Source: CAZKUR01 sp964556005
Lineage (GTDB): Bacteria; Bacteroidota; Ignavibacteria; Ignavibacteriales; Ignavibacteriaceae
Direction: 5' to 3'
Length of the DNA stretch: 27,668 nt
NCBI GenBank assembly: GCA_964556005.1
Contig: CAZKUR010000052.1
Location: forward strand, 1 to 27,668
Part shown: positions 8,323 to 16,751 of the stretch, piece by piece
Numbering within the stretch: position 1 is the stretch's first letter
Layout: each line of letters opens with the position of its first letter
The notes under the pieces: generated by a model
Database searches by the model: none
What the model was told of the DNA's origin: nothing
Seen by the model: only the letters and a program-made list of their open reading frames with translations
Program-made: the position numbers and the translations under genes

Positions 8323-8992
8323 GGTTAAAGATTTCTCAAAAATCGATTTTCAGAACGGGGAGGTGATTCTTGTTGATAAACCCTTCAAATGGACTTCGTT
8401 CGATGTTGTCAATAAAATTAGAAGATCGCTGAACGTTAAAAAGGTCGGGCACTCAGGAACGCTTGACCCGCTTGCAACCGGGCTTTTAATTGTTTGTACG
8501 GGAAAGAAAACTAAAGAATTAAATAATTACCAGGGCTTAAATAAAACTTATACCGGCACAATGACTTTAGGTATAAAAACAAATTCGATGGACCTGGATA
8601 CGGAAATTATAGAGAAGGTAGATGTGCCTGATTTTTCGGAAGACGAACTTTTAAAAATTAGAGATCGCTTCTTAGGTGAAATCGAACAAATTCCGCCTAT
8701 GTTTTCGGCTTTAAAAAAGAACGGAAAACCTCTCTACAAATTGGCAAGAAAAGGGAAAACCGTTGAAAGAGAAGCAAGAAAAGTAACGGTTCATAAATTT
8801 GAATTAAAAAAAATTACTCTGCCGGAAATCGAATTTGAAATAGAATGCTCGAAAGGGACATATATTAGAGTCATCGCCAATGACTTAGGTGAGGCTCTGG
8901 GATGCGGAGCGGTTATTAGTTCTTTACGCAGAACAAGAATTGGCGAGTTTTCAATCGATGATGCAATCAATGTTGAAAAGCTGAATAATTGA
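8309..8992 (+). CDS. truB: tRNA pseudouridine(55) synthase TruB
   Basis: A 227-residue enzyme that makes pseudouridine-55 in the T-arm of nearly all tRNAs. Motif I is VDKPFKWTSFDVVNKIRR (about 22-39). The catalytic block VGHSGTLDPLATGLL (about 46-60) has the nucleophilic Asp at residue 53. KTYTGTMTLGIKTNSMD and IPPMFSALKKNGKPLYKLAR are further family blocks, and CSKGTYIRVIANDLG is the usual C-terminal catalytic-core motif. The chain ends soon after the core, so it lacks a full C-terminal PUA domain; short bacterial forms of this kind are common. It starts inside rbfA. Confidence 0.95.
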   Translation: MITNEVKDFSKIDFQNGEVILVDKPFKWTSFDVVNKIRRSLNVKKVGHSGTLDPLATGLLIVCTGKKTKELNNYQGLNKTYTGTMTLGIKTNSMDLDTEIIEKVDVPDFSEDELLKIRDRFLGEIEQIPPMFSALKKNGKPLYKLARKGKTVEREARKVTVHKFELKKITLPEIEFEIECSKGTYIRVIANDLGEALGCGAVISSLRRTRIGEFSIDDAINVEKLNN

Positions 8993-9050
8993 ACTAATGT
9001 AAAAATTCAGTCTATAAGTTATTTGGTTACAATTAATTAACCAGATAATA

Positions 9051-9069
9051 TTTTATTTTCAAAATAAAA
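9051..9069. repeat. AT-only palindrome between truB and ribF
   Basis: TTTTATTTT (9051-9059) and AAAATAAAA (9061-9069) mirror each other around a single C. A second small dyad, TGGTTA...TAACCA, lies just upstream in the 115-nt truB-ribF gap. There is no GC stem, so a terminator role is doubtful. Confidence 0.3.
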
Positions 9070-9107
9070 AAGATTATTTTAAATTATGAATCTTCTGATT
9101 AAAGTAT

Positions 9108-10046
9108 ATGCAAGTTTTTAATGATTTAAATGAAATAAAAAATGACAGAAATACCGTACTGACAATCGGCACATTTGACGGAATTCATTTAGGTCATAAA
9201 AAATTAATTGATAAAGTTATTGCCGATGCGGAAAAATCCGGCGGAAGAAGCTTTTTAGTAACTTTCAATCCGCATCCCCGCAGTATAGTTTCAAAAGATT
9301 TTGAACTGAAACTTTTAACAAACTTAAAGGAAAAAACAAAAATTTTAGATTCCCTGGGAATGCAAAATCTTTTTATTTTGAATTTTACAAAAGAAATTTC
9401 TCAACTTACAGCGGAAGAATTCTTTAAAAAATTTATTATAAACGGGATCGGGCTGCGGAAAATTGTAATAGGCTTCAATCATCACTTCGGCAAAGGAAGA
9501 GTCGGAGATAGCAATACACTCATTGGTATGGGCAAAACCTATGGATTCGATGTAGAAACTATTGAAGCATTTAAGCAAGGCGACGAAGTAATAAGCAGTT
9601 CTAAAGTGCGCAACTTATTGATCGAAGGCGATATAAAAAAAGTTAACAATTTTTTAGGAAGGAGCTATTCGTTCGGCGGCAGAGTGATTCATGGCGATAA
9701 AAGAGGGCGAAGCTTGGGATTTCCCACAGCAAATATTGAACTTGATAATGAGAAAAAACTCTTGCCGGCTTTGGGAATTTATCTTGTAGAGTTTTTTGTA
9801 AAGAATGAAAAATATTTTGGCCTGCTGAGTGTCGGCAAAAGGCCTACATTTTATGAGTCGGGAAAAATTGTACCGGAAGTTTATATCCTCGACTTTGATC
9901 AGGACATTTACGGAGAAATAATCCGTGTAAATATTTTGGAAAGAATCCGTGGCGAAGAAAAGTTTTCATCGGCAGAAGAATTAGTCCGGCAAATGAATAA
10001 AGATAAAGTAACCTGTTTGGAATTAATAAGTAATTTAGCAAGTTAA
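9108..10046 (+). CDS. ribF: Bifunctional riboflavin kinase / FAD synthetase
   Basis: A 312-residue enzyme that phosphorylates riboflavin to FMN and adenylates FMN to FAD. The N-terminal nucleotidyltransferase domain shows TIGTFDGIHLGHKKLI (about 19-34), with the HxGH ATP site, and FNPHPRSIV (about 64-72). ISSSKVRNLLIEGD marks its end. The C-terminal kinase domain shows GGRVIHGDKRGRSLGFPTAN (about 195-214), with the PTAN motif, and LPALGIYLVEF. Length is typical (about 305-320). It sits between truB and rpsO, a common arrangement. The ribosome binding site is weak, and no FMN riboswitch is visible upstream. Confidence 0.95.
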   Translation: MQVFNDLNEIKNDRNTVLTIGTFDGIHLGHKKLIDKVIADAEKSGGRSFLVTFNPHPRSIVSKDFELKLLTNLKEKTKILDSLGMQNLFILNFTKEISQLTAEEFFKKFIINGIGLRKIVIGFNHHFGKGRVGDSNTLIGMGKTYGFDVETIEAFKQGDEVISSSKVRNLLIEGDIKKVNNFLGRSYSFGGRVIHGDKRGRSLGFPTANIELDNEKKLLPALGIYLVEFFVKNEKYFGLLSVGKRPTFYESGKIVPEVYILDFDQDIYGEIIRVNILERIRGEEKFSSAEELVRQMNKDKVTCLELISNLAS

Positions 10047-10047
10047 T

Positions 10048-10073
10048 TAATCCCGGTTTTATTTCTGGGATTA
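10048..10073 (+). promoter_or_regulatory. Hairpin in the ribF-rpsO gap
   Basis: TAATCCC (10048-10054) pairs with GGGATTA (10067-10073) around a 12-nt loop, 31 nt upstream of the rpsO ATG. There is no T run directly after the stem (TATTGTATC). It may be an S15 autoregulatory leader element, since S15 represses rpsO through leader RNA structures in several bacteria, or a weak terminator for ribF. Function is inferred from position only. Confidence 0.4.
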
Positions 10074-10104
10074 TATTGTATCAATAAATTAAGGAAAAAA
10101 TAAA

Positions 10105-10368
10105 ATGACAAAAGAAGAAAAAGCAGAGATAATCAAGAAATTCGGAACAAATGAAAAAGATTCCGGCAAATCCGAAGTACAAATTGCATTATTGACGAAA
10201 AGAATAAACGATTTGACGGGGCACTTCAATGTTCATAAAAAAGATCATCATTCAAGGCGCGGTTTAATGATGATGGTCGGCAAACGAAGAAGACTGCTGG
10301 ATTATCTTATGAAAAAAGATATTGAAAGGTATAGAAGTGTTATTAAAGAATTGAAAATTAGAAAGTAA
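10105..10368 (+). CDS. rpsO: Small-subunit ribosomal protein S15
   Basis: An 87-residue, highly basic protein, one residue or so shorter than most S15 proteins. Signature segments are FGTNEKDSGKSEVQIALLT (about 14-32), HFNVHKKDHHSRRGLMMMVG (about 40-59) and KRRRLLDYL. It is a primary binder of 16S rRNA helices 20-22 and contributes to an intersubunit bridge. AAGGA at about 10091 precedes the ATG. pnp starts 12 nt downstream, the conserved rpsO-pnp pairing. Confidence 0.98.
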   Translation: MTKEEKAEIIKKFGTNEKDSGKSEVQIALLTKRINDLTGHFNVHKKDHHSRRGLMMMVGKRRRLLDYLMKKDIERYRSVIKELKIRK

Positions 10369-10380
10369 AGGTATTAAAAA

Positions 10381-12486
10381 ATGAAATTAGTTAAGGAAGT
10401 TGAAATAGGCGGCAGAATTTTTTCGATTGAAACTGGAAGGCTTGCTAAACAGGCAGGCGGAGCGGTAATGGTTCGCCATGCAGATACAATGGTGTTGGTT
10501 ACTGCCGTTGCTGCAGAGGATGTAAAAGAAGATATGGATTATTTCCCTCTTCAAGTTGAGTATAGGGAAAAAACCTCTGCTGCAGGTAAATTCCCTGGCG
10601 GGTTCATTAAAAGAGAAGGAAGACCTTCGGAAAAAGAAATTCTCAGCGCAAGATTAATTGATCGCCCGATAAGGCCTCTTTTTCCTGAAACCTTCAACAA
10701 TGAAACACAGGTTGTTGCATTCGTCTTTTCGCATGATGGTGAAAATGACGCCGATGTCCTTGCTGCAACAGGGGCCTCAGCCGCGCTTACAATATCGAAT
10801 ATTCCGTTTGACGGCCCGATGGCAGAAGTTAGAGTCGGGAGATTAAACGGAGAATTTGTTGTTAACCCGACGTTTGCTCAATTGAAAGAAAGCGATCTCG
10901 AATTAGTTGTCGGCGGGACCGATGATTCGATTATCATGGTTGAGGGTGAAGCGATTGAATTGAATGAAAACGAAATGCTCGAAGCATTAAAGTTTGCTCA
11001 CGCTGAAATCAAAAAGCTCGTAAAAATTCAGGTTGAATTGGCAAATGAAGTCGGAAAAGCAAAAATGCCTGTTCCCGAAAAAGTAATTGATGAAAATCTG
11101 AAAAAAGATATTTATGATCTGGCTTATGAAAAATATAAAGAGATAGTCCACTCGGTGCTTACCAAAGAAGAAAGAAGTCAAAAAAATAAGGAACTGAAAG
11201 AGAGCATTAACACTTCTCTTACTGAAAAATATCCCGAGCAGGAAAAAGTGATAGGTGAAATTCTGCATGATCTCGAAAAAGAATTAATGAGGAAAAGAAT
11301 TCTTAATGAAGGGTTAAGATTGGACGGAAGAAATTTAACACAGGTCAGGCCGATTACTATTGAGGTCGGTGTCCTTCCGAGAACTCATGGTTCTGCTTTA
11401 TTCACTCGTGGTGAAACTCAGAGTTTAACGACCGTAACACTCGGGACTAAAAATGATGAACAAATGGTTGACGGTTTGCTTGAAGAATACGCGAAGAAAT
11501 TTATGCTCCATTATAATTTCCCCCCATTCAGTGTAGGCGAGGTTGGAAGAATGTCCGGCGTTGGAAGAAGAGAAATCGGCCACGGCAACCTTGCCGAAAG
11601 AGCATTAAAATTAATGATGCCTCCGGAAGAAATTTTCCCTTACACCGTTAGAGTAATTTCCGATATTTTAGAATCGAACGGTTCATCTTCGATGGCAACT
11701 GTCTGTGCCGGTTCTTTAGGTTTAATGGATGCCGGCGTACCAATTAAAAAAGCGGTTTCAGGCATCGCGATGGGATTAGTGAAAGAGGAAGAGCAATATG
11801 CAATCCTTACCGATATTTTGGGAAATGAAGATCACTTAGGCGATATGGATTTTAAAGTTGCCGGTACCGCCGACGGAATTACAGCATTCCAGATGGATAT
11901 TAAAATTCACGGTATTTCTTTTGAGATTATGGAAAAAGCTCTGCAGCAGGCAAAAGAAGGAAGGATGCATATTCTCGGGATAATGAATGAAACGATTGCA
12001 AATCCGAGGGAATCATTGTCGCAGTATGCTCCGAGATTGATTACAATGAAAGTTGAAACCGACCAGATTGGCTTAATAATCGGCCCCGGCGGAAAAACTA
12101 TCCAGGGAATGCAAAGGCTTTTCGGTGTTGATATTCATATTGATGATAACGGAGCTATCAATATTGCTTCTCCGAACAAAGAGAGTGCACAGAAATGCAA
12201 AGAGTATATTAAAAAATTAACCGCAACACCCGAAGTCGGCGAAATTTATGAAGGCGTCATTACAAAAATAATGGACTTCGGTGCATTTGTCGAAATACTT
12301 CCCGGGAAAGAAGGTTTGCTGCATATTTCGCAGATTGACAATAAGAGAGTAAATAAGGTTACGGATTATTTTAAAGAAGGAGATAAAGTTACCGTTAAGC
12401 TGTTAAAAGTTGAAAACGGTAAGTACTCTCTTAGCAGGAAAGAGTTATTGAACGATAACGGCAAAAAGGAAGAAAAAACCAAATAA
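10381..12486 (+). CDS. pnp: Polynucleotide phosphorylase
   Basis: A 701-residue 3'-to-5' phosphorolytic exoribonuclease, normally trimeric and active in mRNA decay. The first RNase PH-like domain (about 1-145) has VRHADTMVLVTAVA and FPGGFIKREGRPSEKEIL. An all-helical linker follows (about 150-300). The second, catalytic RNase PH domain has VGVLPRTHGSALFTRGETQ, SDILESNGSSSMATVCAGS and GNEDHLGDMDFKVAGTADG, with the metal-binding acidic residues. The C-terminus holds a KH domain (GLIIGPGGKTIQGMQ, GxxG near 567) and an S1 domain (about 620-692). All domains are intact and the length is normal. The Shine-Dalgarno sequence is weak, consistent with coupling to rpsO. Confidence 0.98.
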   Translation: MKLVKEVEIGGRIFSIETGRLAKQAGGAVMVRHADTMVLVTAVAAEDVKEDMDYFPLQVEYREKTSAAGKFPGGFIKREGRPSEKEILSARLIDRPIRPLFPETFNNETQVVAFVFSHDGENDADVLAATGASAALTISNIPFDGPMAEVRVGRLNGEFVVNPTFAQLKESDLELVVGGTDDSIIMVEGEAIELNENEMLEALKFAHAEIKKLVKIQVELANEVGKAKMPVPEKVIDENLKKDIYDLAYEKYKEIVHSVLTKEERSQKNKELKESINTSLTEKYPEQEKVIGEILHDLEKELMRKRILNEGLRLDGRNLTQVRPITIEVGVLPRTHGSALFTRGETQSLTTVTLGTKNDEQMVDGLLEEYAKKFMLHYNFPPFSVGEVGRMSGVGRREIGHGNLAERALKLMMPPEEIFPYTVRVISDILESNGSSSMATVCAGSLGLMDAGVPIKKAVSGIAMGLVKEEEQYAILTDILGNEDHLGDMDFKVAGTADGITAFQMDIKIHGISFEIMEKALQQAKEGRMHILGIMNETIANPRESLSQYAPRLITMKVETDQIGLIIGPGGKTIQGMQRLFGVDIHIDDNGAINIASPNKESAQKCKEYIKKLTATPEVGEIYEGVITKIMDFGAFVEILPGKEGLLHISQIDNKRVNKVTDYFKEGDKVTVKLLKVENGKYSLSRKELLNDNGKKEEKTK

Positions 12487-12559
12487 TTTTTTATTAGAAC
12501 TGAATAAAAAAATATCAGTTTTACCGACATTAAAGAGTTTTCGCGGTTCTTTATTTGCC

Positions 12560-12592
12560 GTTTAAAAAATTTTAATTAATTAATTTTTAAAC
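12560..12592. repeat. AT-rich inverted repeat in the pnp-rng gap
   Basis: GTTTAAAAA (12560-12568) and TTTTTAAAC (12584-12592) are perfect complements around 15 AT-only bases. The 275-nt gap between pnp and rng also holds AACTGA/TCAGTT just after the pnp stop and a larger palindrome at 12660-12687. There is no gene in the gap. These may be terminator or leader structures; the low GC content keeps confidence low. Confidence 0.35.
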
Positions 12593-12659
12593 AAAAGACA
12601 AAGTTCAATGCAGGAAAAGTTTCAAATTAATTTTATAAATCTTTTGCTGGTTTATTTAT

Positions 12660-12687
12660 TTCCCTTACAGGCAGCCTGTATAGGGAA
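12660..12687. promoter_or_regulatory. 28-bp near-perfect palindrome in the rng leader
   Basis: The arms TTCCCTTACAGGC (12660-12672) and GCCTGTATAGGGAA (12674-12687) match over all 13 positions of the left arm, with a single unpaired T at 12681. It lies 74 nt upstream of the rng ATG and is the most GC-rich spot in that gap. No T run follows, so a terminator is unlikely. It could be a protein-binding dyad, a dispersed repeat, or an RNA stem used for RNase G/E autoregulation. Confidence 0.55.
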
Positions 12688-12761
12688 TAAGACGCCCGCA
12701 TTGAGCTTTTATTATTTAAATTTTGTGAAAAACATATTTTCACTAAAAGAATTTCTTCTCT

Positions 12762-14339
12762 ATGACAAAAGAAATAATTATAAACTCCTCTGCTTTACAA
12801 ACCAGGGTAGCTATCACCGAAGACGGAAATTTAGTAGATTTCTTTGTCGACTACCCTGAAAACAGGAGGATGGTCGGGGATATTTATTTGGGAAAAGTTG
12901 CCCGGGTTCTTCCGGGCATTAAAGCTGCTTTTATCGATATCGGGATGAAGCACGATGCATTCCTTCATTTTTCTGATATCGGGGAAAGAACCCAGCAATT
13001 TCAGGAAATGCTCGGAGAAGATTCCGATGTTGATGAAGACGACGATGAGCCGACTTCAGAATACTCATCGAAAAACAGCAGTTCACGTCATGACGGCAGG
13101 GCTACCATTCAGCAAATACCTCGTCTTCATAAAGGACAGGAAATACTGATTCAGATAACAAAAGAACCCGTCAACAATAAAGGTGTACGCGTCACTTCTT
13201 CAATATCGCTTCCAGGCAGGTTTTGTGTTCTTCTCCCTTTCGATAACAAAGTCGGTGTATCTAAAAGAATTTCCGATTACAGGGAAAGACGCCGTCTTCG
13301 ATATGTTGCAAGAGGGATTCTTCCGAAGAATTACGGCTTAATTATCAGAACCGTAGCCAGGAACCAAACGGAAGATGCGCTCAAAGACGATTTGAACAAT
13401 CTCGTTAAAACCTGGGAAGAGATTGAAAAAAATATAAAAAGCGAAAGCCCGCCTTCTCTTATTTACCAGGACTTGAACACAACTTCGAGCGTAATCCGCG
13501 ATCTTTTTACGCCCGATATCTCCAAAGTTTTTATCGATTCAAGAAAGCTACATAAGCAGATAAAAAGTTACATTCATCTTATTCACCCGGATATGGCCGA
13601 TAAAATCGAACATTTCCGTTCTTCCCACCCGATTTTCGAGGCATTTAAAATCGAAGAGCAAATTAAAACCTTAATGGGAAGAAAGGTTCCGCTGCCGAGC
13701 GGCGGTTATTTAATTATCGAACACACCGAAGCAATGGTCGTAATCGATGTCAATAGCGGAAGGTATGCAAAAAATAAAGAACAGGAATTAAATTCTTTAA
13801 AAACCGACCTGGAAGCTTCGCGGGAAATTACAAGGCAGCTTAGACTTAGAGATATCGGCGGAATTATCGTGATTGATTATATTGATCTTGAAGATGAAAA
13901 AAATCGTAAGAAGGTTTACGACGAATTAAAGAAAGAATTTAGAAAAGACCGCGCCAAAGTTTCCATATTGCCGATGTCCGACTTCGGGCTTATACAGATA
14001 ACCAGACAGAGAATAAGGCAAAATATTCTCCAGGCAATGAAGGAAGTCTGCCCGCACTGCAACGGAACGGGCCTTTTAACAAAAGGTTCTCATCTCGCTT
14101 ATGACATCGAAGGTTGGCTTAAGAGGTTTAGGAGAATTTCTAAAGAAAGATCATTTATTATAAAATGTCATTCCATTGTAGCTGCAAGATTAATGGAAGG
14201 AAAAATCAAATATCTTACAAAGCTTCAATTTAAATATTTTGTTAAGTTAAAAATGGAAGAGGACGACTCACTCCTTCCCGGTCAATTTAAATTTTTCTCA
14301 AAGAAAACGGGTGAAGAGATTTCCGAGGACACAAATTGA
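12762..14339 (+). CDS. rng: Ribonuclease E/G family endoribonuclease
   Basis: A 525-residue endonuclease of the RNase G type. An N-terminal S1-like region (about 38-135) includes GDIYLGKVARVLPGIKAAF and DIGMKHDAFLHFSDIGE. An Asp/Glu/Ser-rich insertion (about 84-115, DSDVDEDDDEPTSEY) interrupts it. The catalytic DNase I-like region carries MVVIDVNSGRY (about 326-336) and GGIIVIDYIDLED (about 366-378), holding the two metal-binding Asp residues. The Zn-link CPHCNGTG (about 430-437) supports dimer formation. It lacks the long degradosome scaffold of E. coli RNase E. The gene processes rRNA and mRNA and closes the RNA-metabolism cluster behind pnp. The start is ATG at 12762; no Shine-Dalgarno sequence is obvious. 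Confidence 0.95.
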   Translation: MTKEIIINSSALQTRVAITEDGNLVDFFVDYPENRRMVGDIYLGKVARVLPGIKAAFIDIGMKHDAFLHFSDIGERTQQFQEMLGEDSDVDEDDDEPTSEYSSKNSSSRHDGRATIQQIPRLHKGQEILIQITKEPVNNKGVRVTSSISLPGRFCVLLPFDNKVGVSKRISDYRERRRLRYVARGILPKNYGLIIRTVARNQTEDALKDDLNNLVKTWEEIEKNIKSESPPSLIYQDLNTTSSVIRDLFTPDISKVFIDSRKLHKQIKSYIHLIHPDMADKIEHFRSSHPIFEAFKIEEQIKTLMGRKVPLPSGGYLIIEHTEAMVVIDVNSGRYAKNKEQELNSLKTDLEASREITRQLRLRDIGGIIVIDYIDLEDEKNRKKVYDELKKEFRKDRAKVSILPMSDFGLIQITRQRIRQNILQAMKEVCPHCNGTGLLTKGSHLAYDIEGWLKRFRRISKERSFIIKCHSIVAARLMEGKIKYLTKLQFKYFVKLKMEEDDSLLPGQFKFFSKKTGEEISEDTN

Positions 14340-14871
14340 TTGTTGATAAAACAGGCACGAAATTAAGGGAATACAAATTGAATAAAGCGATCTGTATAAA
14401 TTAGTGGATTTCGCTTTCATGAATCATGGTTTTTCAAAGTCATGTAAAGATAGATTTAATTTATTCGCAACAATTTTAATAATCTAATGAAGTTGGAATT
14501 TTATGGGTAAGTAAGTGTTACAAAGGTAAATAACTGAGGATAAAGTCTTGTTACTAAAAAATTAAAAAGTTTTTTTGAACATGGATTAAAATCCTGAAGA
14601 TTATTCTTTTATCAAACCTTAGTAACAAAAGTAAGTCCCATTTTGTTTGACCTTATTACCTTATTTAAATTTCAATTGTTTAATAATTTTACAGTGGTGA
14701 AAAAATAGTTTGTTTTAATATGAAAAAAAGCAAAGAATCGTAGATTAATTATGAATTTTACCGAACTTCAAAAAAGCGAATAAAAATCTTTAATTTTATT
14801 TACCTTTAATATCTAAATATTTTAAAAAGATCAGAAATAAATTCTTCAAATAAAATTCGAAACAATTCAAA
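14340..14871. other. 532-nt gene-free AT-rich spacer between rng and gcvT
   Basis: No credible coding frame is present; the longest ATG frames are about 20 codons. Visible structures are AAAGCGA/TCGCTTT (14384-14390 and 14411-14417), possibly ending the rng transcript, and a spaced dyad at 14548-14628. I saw no glycine-riboswitch core ahead of gcvT. The promoter of gcvT-comB-ftsK should lie here, but I cannot place it. Confidence 0.6.
14548..14628. repeat. Spaced 10-bp perfect inverted repeat
   Basis: TTGTTACTAA (14548-14557) and TTAGTAACAA (14619-14628) are exact reverse complements 61 nt apart. The related words GTTAC and GTAAG recur around 14503-14525 and 14631-14636. It could be a looped operator or a relic of a small mobile element. 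Confidence 0.45.
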
Positions 14872-15954
14872 ATGAAAAAAACAAATTTCTATAGCCTTCA
14901 TGAAAAAAACGGCGCAAAGATTGTAGAGTTCGCAGGATACTTAATGCCTGTCCAGTACTCCTCGATTATTGCTGAACATAAAGCTGTAAGACAATCCGTA
15001 GGAGTTTTCGACGTATCACATATGGGAGAGTTTTTTATTAAAGGGGATAAAGCCCAGGACTTAGTCCAGCATGTTACAATAAATGACGCTTCAAGTCTTT
15101 CACCCGGCAGGGTTCAATATTCTGCAATGTGTTACCCGGACGGTGGCATCGTGGATGATCTCCTGGTTTATAAATTAGCTCCAAATGAATTTATGCTTGT
15201 GGTTAATGCAGCAAATATCGAAAAAGATTTCAACTGGATAAATGAAAACAATAAGTTTGATGTAAATGTTGAAAATCTAAGTGATAGTTATAATTTACTT
15301 GCAGTCCAGGGGCCTAATTCAAAAGAAGTAGTTCAAAAAATTTGCGGTAAAAATTTAGACCTGGAGTATTATCATTTTTTCCACGCTAAGATTGCAGGAA
15401 TTGATATGAAAGTCTCCCGGACCGGATACACAGGTGAGCTTGGATATGAATTATACTTTACCGGTGATGAAGCGGATGCTGAAAAAGTCTGGAATGCATT
15501 GTTTGAGGCAGGCAAAGAATTTAATATACAGCCTGTAGGCTTAGGTGCAAGAGATACGCTCAGGCTTGAAGTAGGATTTTGCCTTTACGGAAACGATATT
15601 GATAAAACTACAAATCCGCTTGAGGCCGGGCTCGGATGGATCACTAAGCTGAAAAAGAACGAAGATTTTATAGCGAAGGAAACCCTTCTTGAAGTAAAAT
15701 CGAATGGGTTGAAAAGAAAATTAAGCGCAATGATTTCGGATGAAAAAGCTTTCCCGAGGCATGGTTATGATATAATTGATTCGGGAAAGAAAATCGGTAC
15801 AATCACCAGCGGAACTGTCAGTCCCATCCTTGATAAGCCGATTGCATTAGGTTATATCGATATTAATTATGCAAATGAAGGAGCGGAAGTTAATTTCAAA
15901 ATTAGGGAAAGAGAAGTCCCTGCAAAAATTGTTAAGCTTCCGTTCATTAAATAA
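14872..15954 (+). CDS. gcvT: Glycine cleavage system aminomethyltransferase (T protein)
   Basis: A 360-residue enzyme that transfers the methylene carbon from the H-protein-bound intermediate to tetrahydrofolate and releases ammonia. Motifs are VGVFDVSHMGEF (about 43-54), DGGIVDDLLVY (about 90-100, including the catalytic Asp region), SRTGYTGELGYELYF, GLGARDTLRLEVGFCLYGND (about 222-241) and NPLEAGLGW. The C-terminal barrel ends in AKIVKLPF. Length is normal. No gcvH or gcvP is in the window, so the other subunits are elsewhere. The start ATG has no strong Shine-Dalgarno sequence. comB begins 27 nt downstream. Confidence 0.95.
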   Translation: MKKTNFYSLHEKNGAKIVEFAGYLMPVQYSSIIAEHKAVRQSVGVFDVSHMGEFFIKGDKAQDLVQHVTINDASSLSPGRVQYSAMCYPDGGIVDDLLVYKLAPNEFMLVVNAANIEKDFNWINENNKFDVNVENLSDSYNLLAVQGPNSKEVVQKICGKNLDLEYYHFFHAKIAGIDMKVSRTGYTGELGYELYFTGDEADAEKVWNALFEAGKEFNIQPVGLGARDTLRLEVGFCLYGNDIDKTTNPLEAGLGWITKLKKNEDFIAKETLLEVKSNGLKRKLSAMISDEKAFPRHGYDIIDSGKKIGTITSGTVSPILDKPIALGYIDINYANEGAEVNFKIREREVPAKIVKLPFIK

Positions 15955-15981
15955 TAAAAATGTTTTTTACTGTATAACGAT

Positions 15982-16749
15982 ATGAAAGTCAATGTTCATT
16001 TTAATTTCAACAGCGTTGACGATCTTTTTTTTGCCGGAAAGACAACAGTTGTAATTGATGTTTTAAGAGCAACCAGCACAATTATAACCGCACTTAATAA
16101 CGGTGCAAAAGAAATAATTCCAGTGGCAACAGTAGAGTTTGCCGTAAAGGTATCGGGCGGAATGTTTGGCGGGCAAACGCTTCTTTGCGGCGAACGGAAT
16201 ACAAAAAAAATTGAAGGTTTCGCATTAGGAAATTCACCGCTTGAATTCCTGCCGGAAATCATTGGCGGTAAGACAATTATTTTATTTACTACTAATGGTA
16301 CGAAATCTATTGTTAAAGCCAAGTTTTCCGAAAATCTATTTATTTGTTCGTTCTTGAATATTCAAACCGTTGCACAAAGGCTGATTAAAATCCAAAAAGA
16401 CGTGGAAGTTTTATGCTCGGGGAGAAACGGCACTTTTTCTATGGAAGATACTATTTGCGCCGGCAAATTAATTAACGTAATGCTTGAGCAAAATGAAGAA
16501 ATAGAATTGACGGATTCTTCAAGAGCCGGTGTTGCTTTGAGTAAAACTTTCGGCAGAAATATTGAAAAAATGCTTAAGCAGACAGAGCATGGCAAGCTGT
16601 TGCTGGATAACGGTTTCAATGAAGATATTAAATATTGCAGCAGCCTGGATTCTATAAACGTTCTGCCGTTTTTTTCCCAGAATGTTATTAAATTGTTTGA
16701 AGAAGAAAAGAAAGAAGATGGAACTGTTAAAACAAGAAAAGTCGATTAA
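15982..16749 (+). CDS. comB: 2-phosphosulfolactate phosphatase family protein (ComB)
   Basis: A 255-residue protein of the Mg-dependent ComB family, which dephosphorylates 2-phosphosulfolactate to sulfolactate. Conserved segments are VVIDVLRATSTI (about 23-34), CGERNTKKIEGFALGNSPLE (about 69-88), LFTTNGTKSI (about 101-110) and CSGRNGTFSMEDTICAGKL (about 141-159). In methanogens the step belongs to coenzyme M synthesis; in bacteria the product's fate is often unclear. No other sulfolactate or coenzyme M gene is nearby. The stop lies 2 nt before the ftsK ATG, so the two are probably co-transcribed. Family is clear; substrate is assumed from the family. Confidence 0.9.
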   Translation: MKVNVHFNFNSVDDLFFAGKTTVVIDVLRATSTIITALNNGAKEIIPVATVEFAVKVSGGMFGGQTLLCGERNTKKIEGFALGNSPLEFLPEIIGGKTIILFTTNGTKSIVKAKFSENLFICSFLNIQTVAQRLIKIQKDVEVLCSGRNGTFSMEDTICAGKLINVMLEQNEEIELTDSSRAGVALSKTFGRNIEKMLKQTEHGKLLLDNGFNEDIKYCSSLDSINVLPFFSQNVIKLFEEEKKEDGTVKTRKVD

Positions 16750-16751
16750 AG

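Noticed and set aside
9000..9107. FMN riboswitch before ribF
   Set aside because: The gap is about 115 nt, almost entirely A/T, and lacks the conserved RFN-element helices.
10987..11268. Minus-strand frame opposite pnp
   Set aside because: Composition mirrors the Lys/Glu-rich helical linker of PNPase; there is no independent coding evidence.
12608..12859. 83-codon open frame starting with ATG ahead of and into rng
   Set aside because: It overlaps the start of rng in another frame, spans the 28-bp palindrome, has no recognisable domain and no ribosome binding site; rng is unambiguous.
14340..14871. Glycine riboswitch before gcvT
   Set aside because: I looked for a conserved glycine aptamer core and saw only AT-rich sequence without the expected GC-containing blocks.
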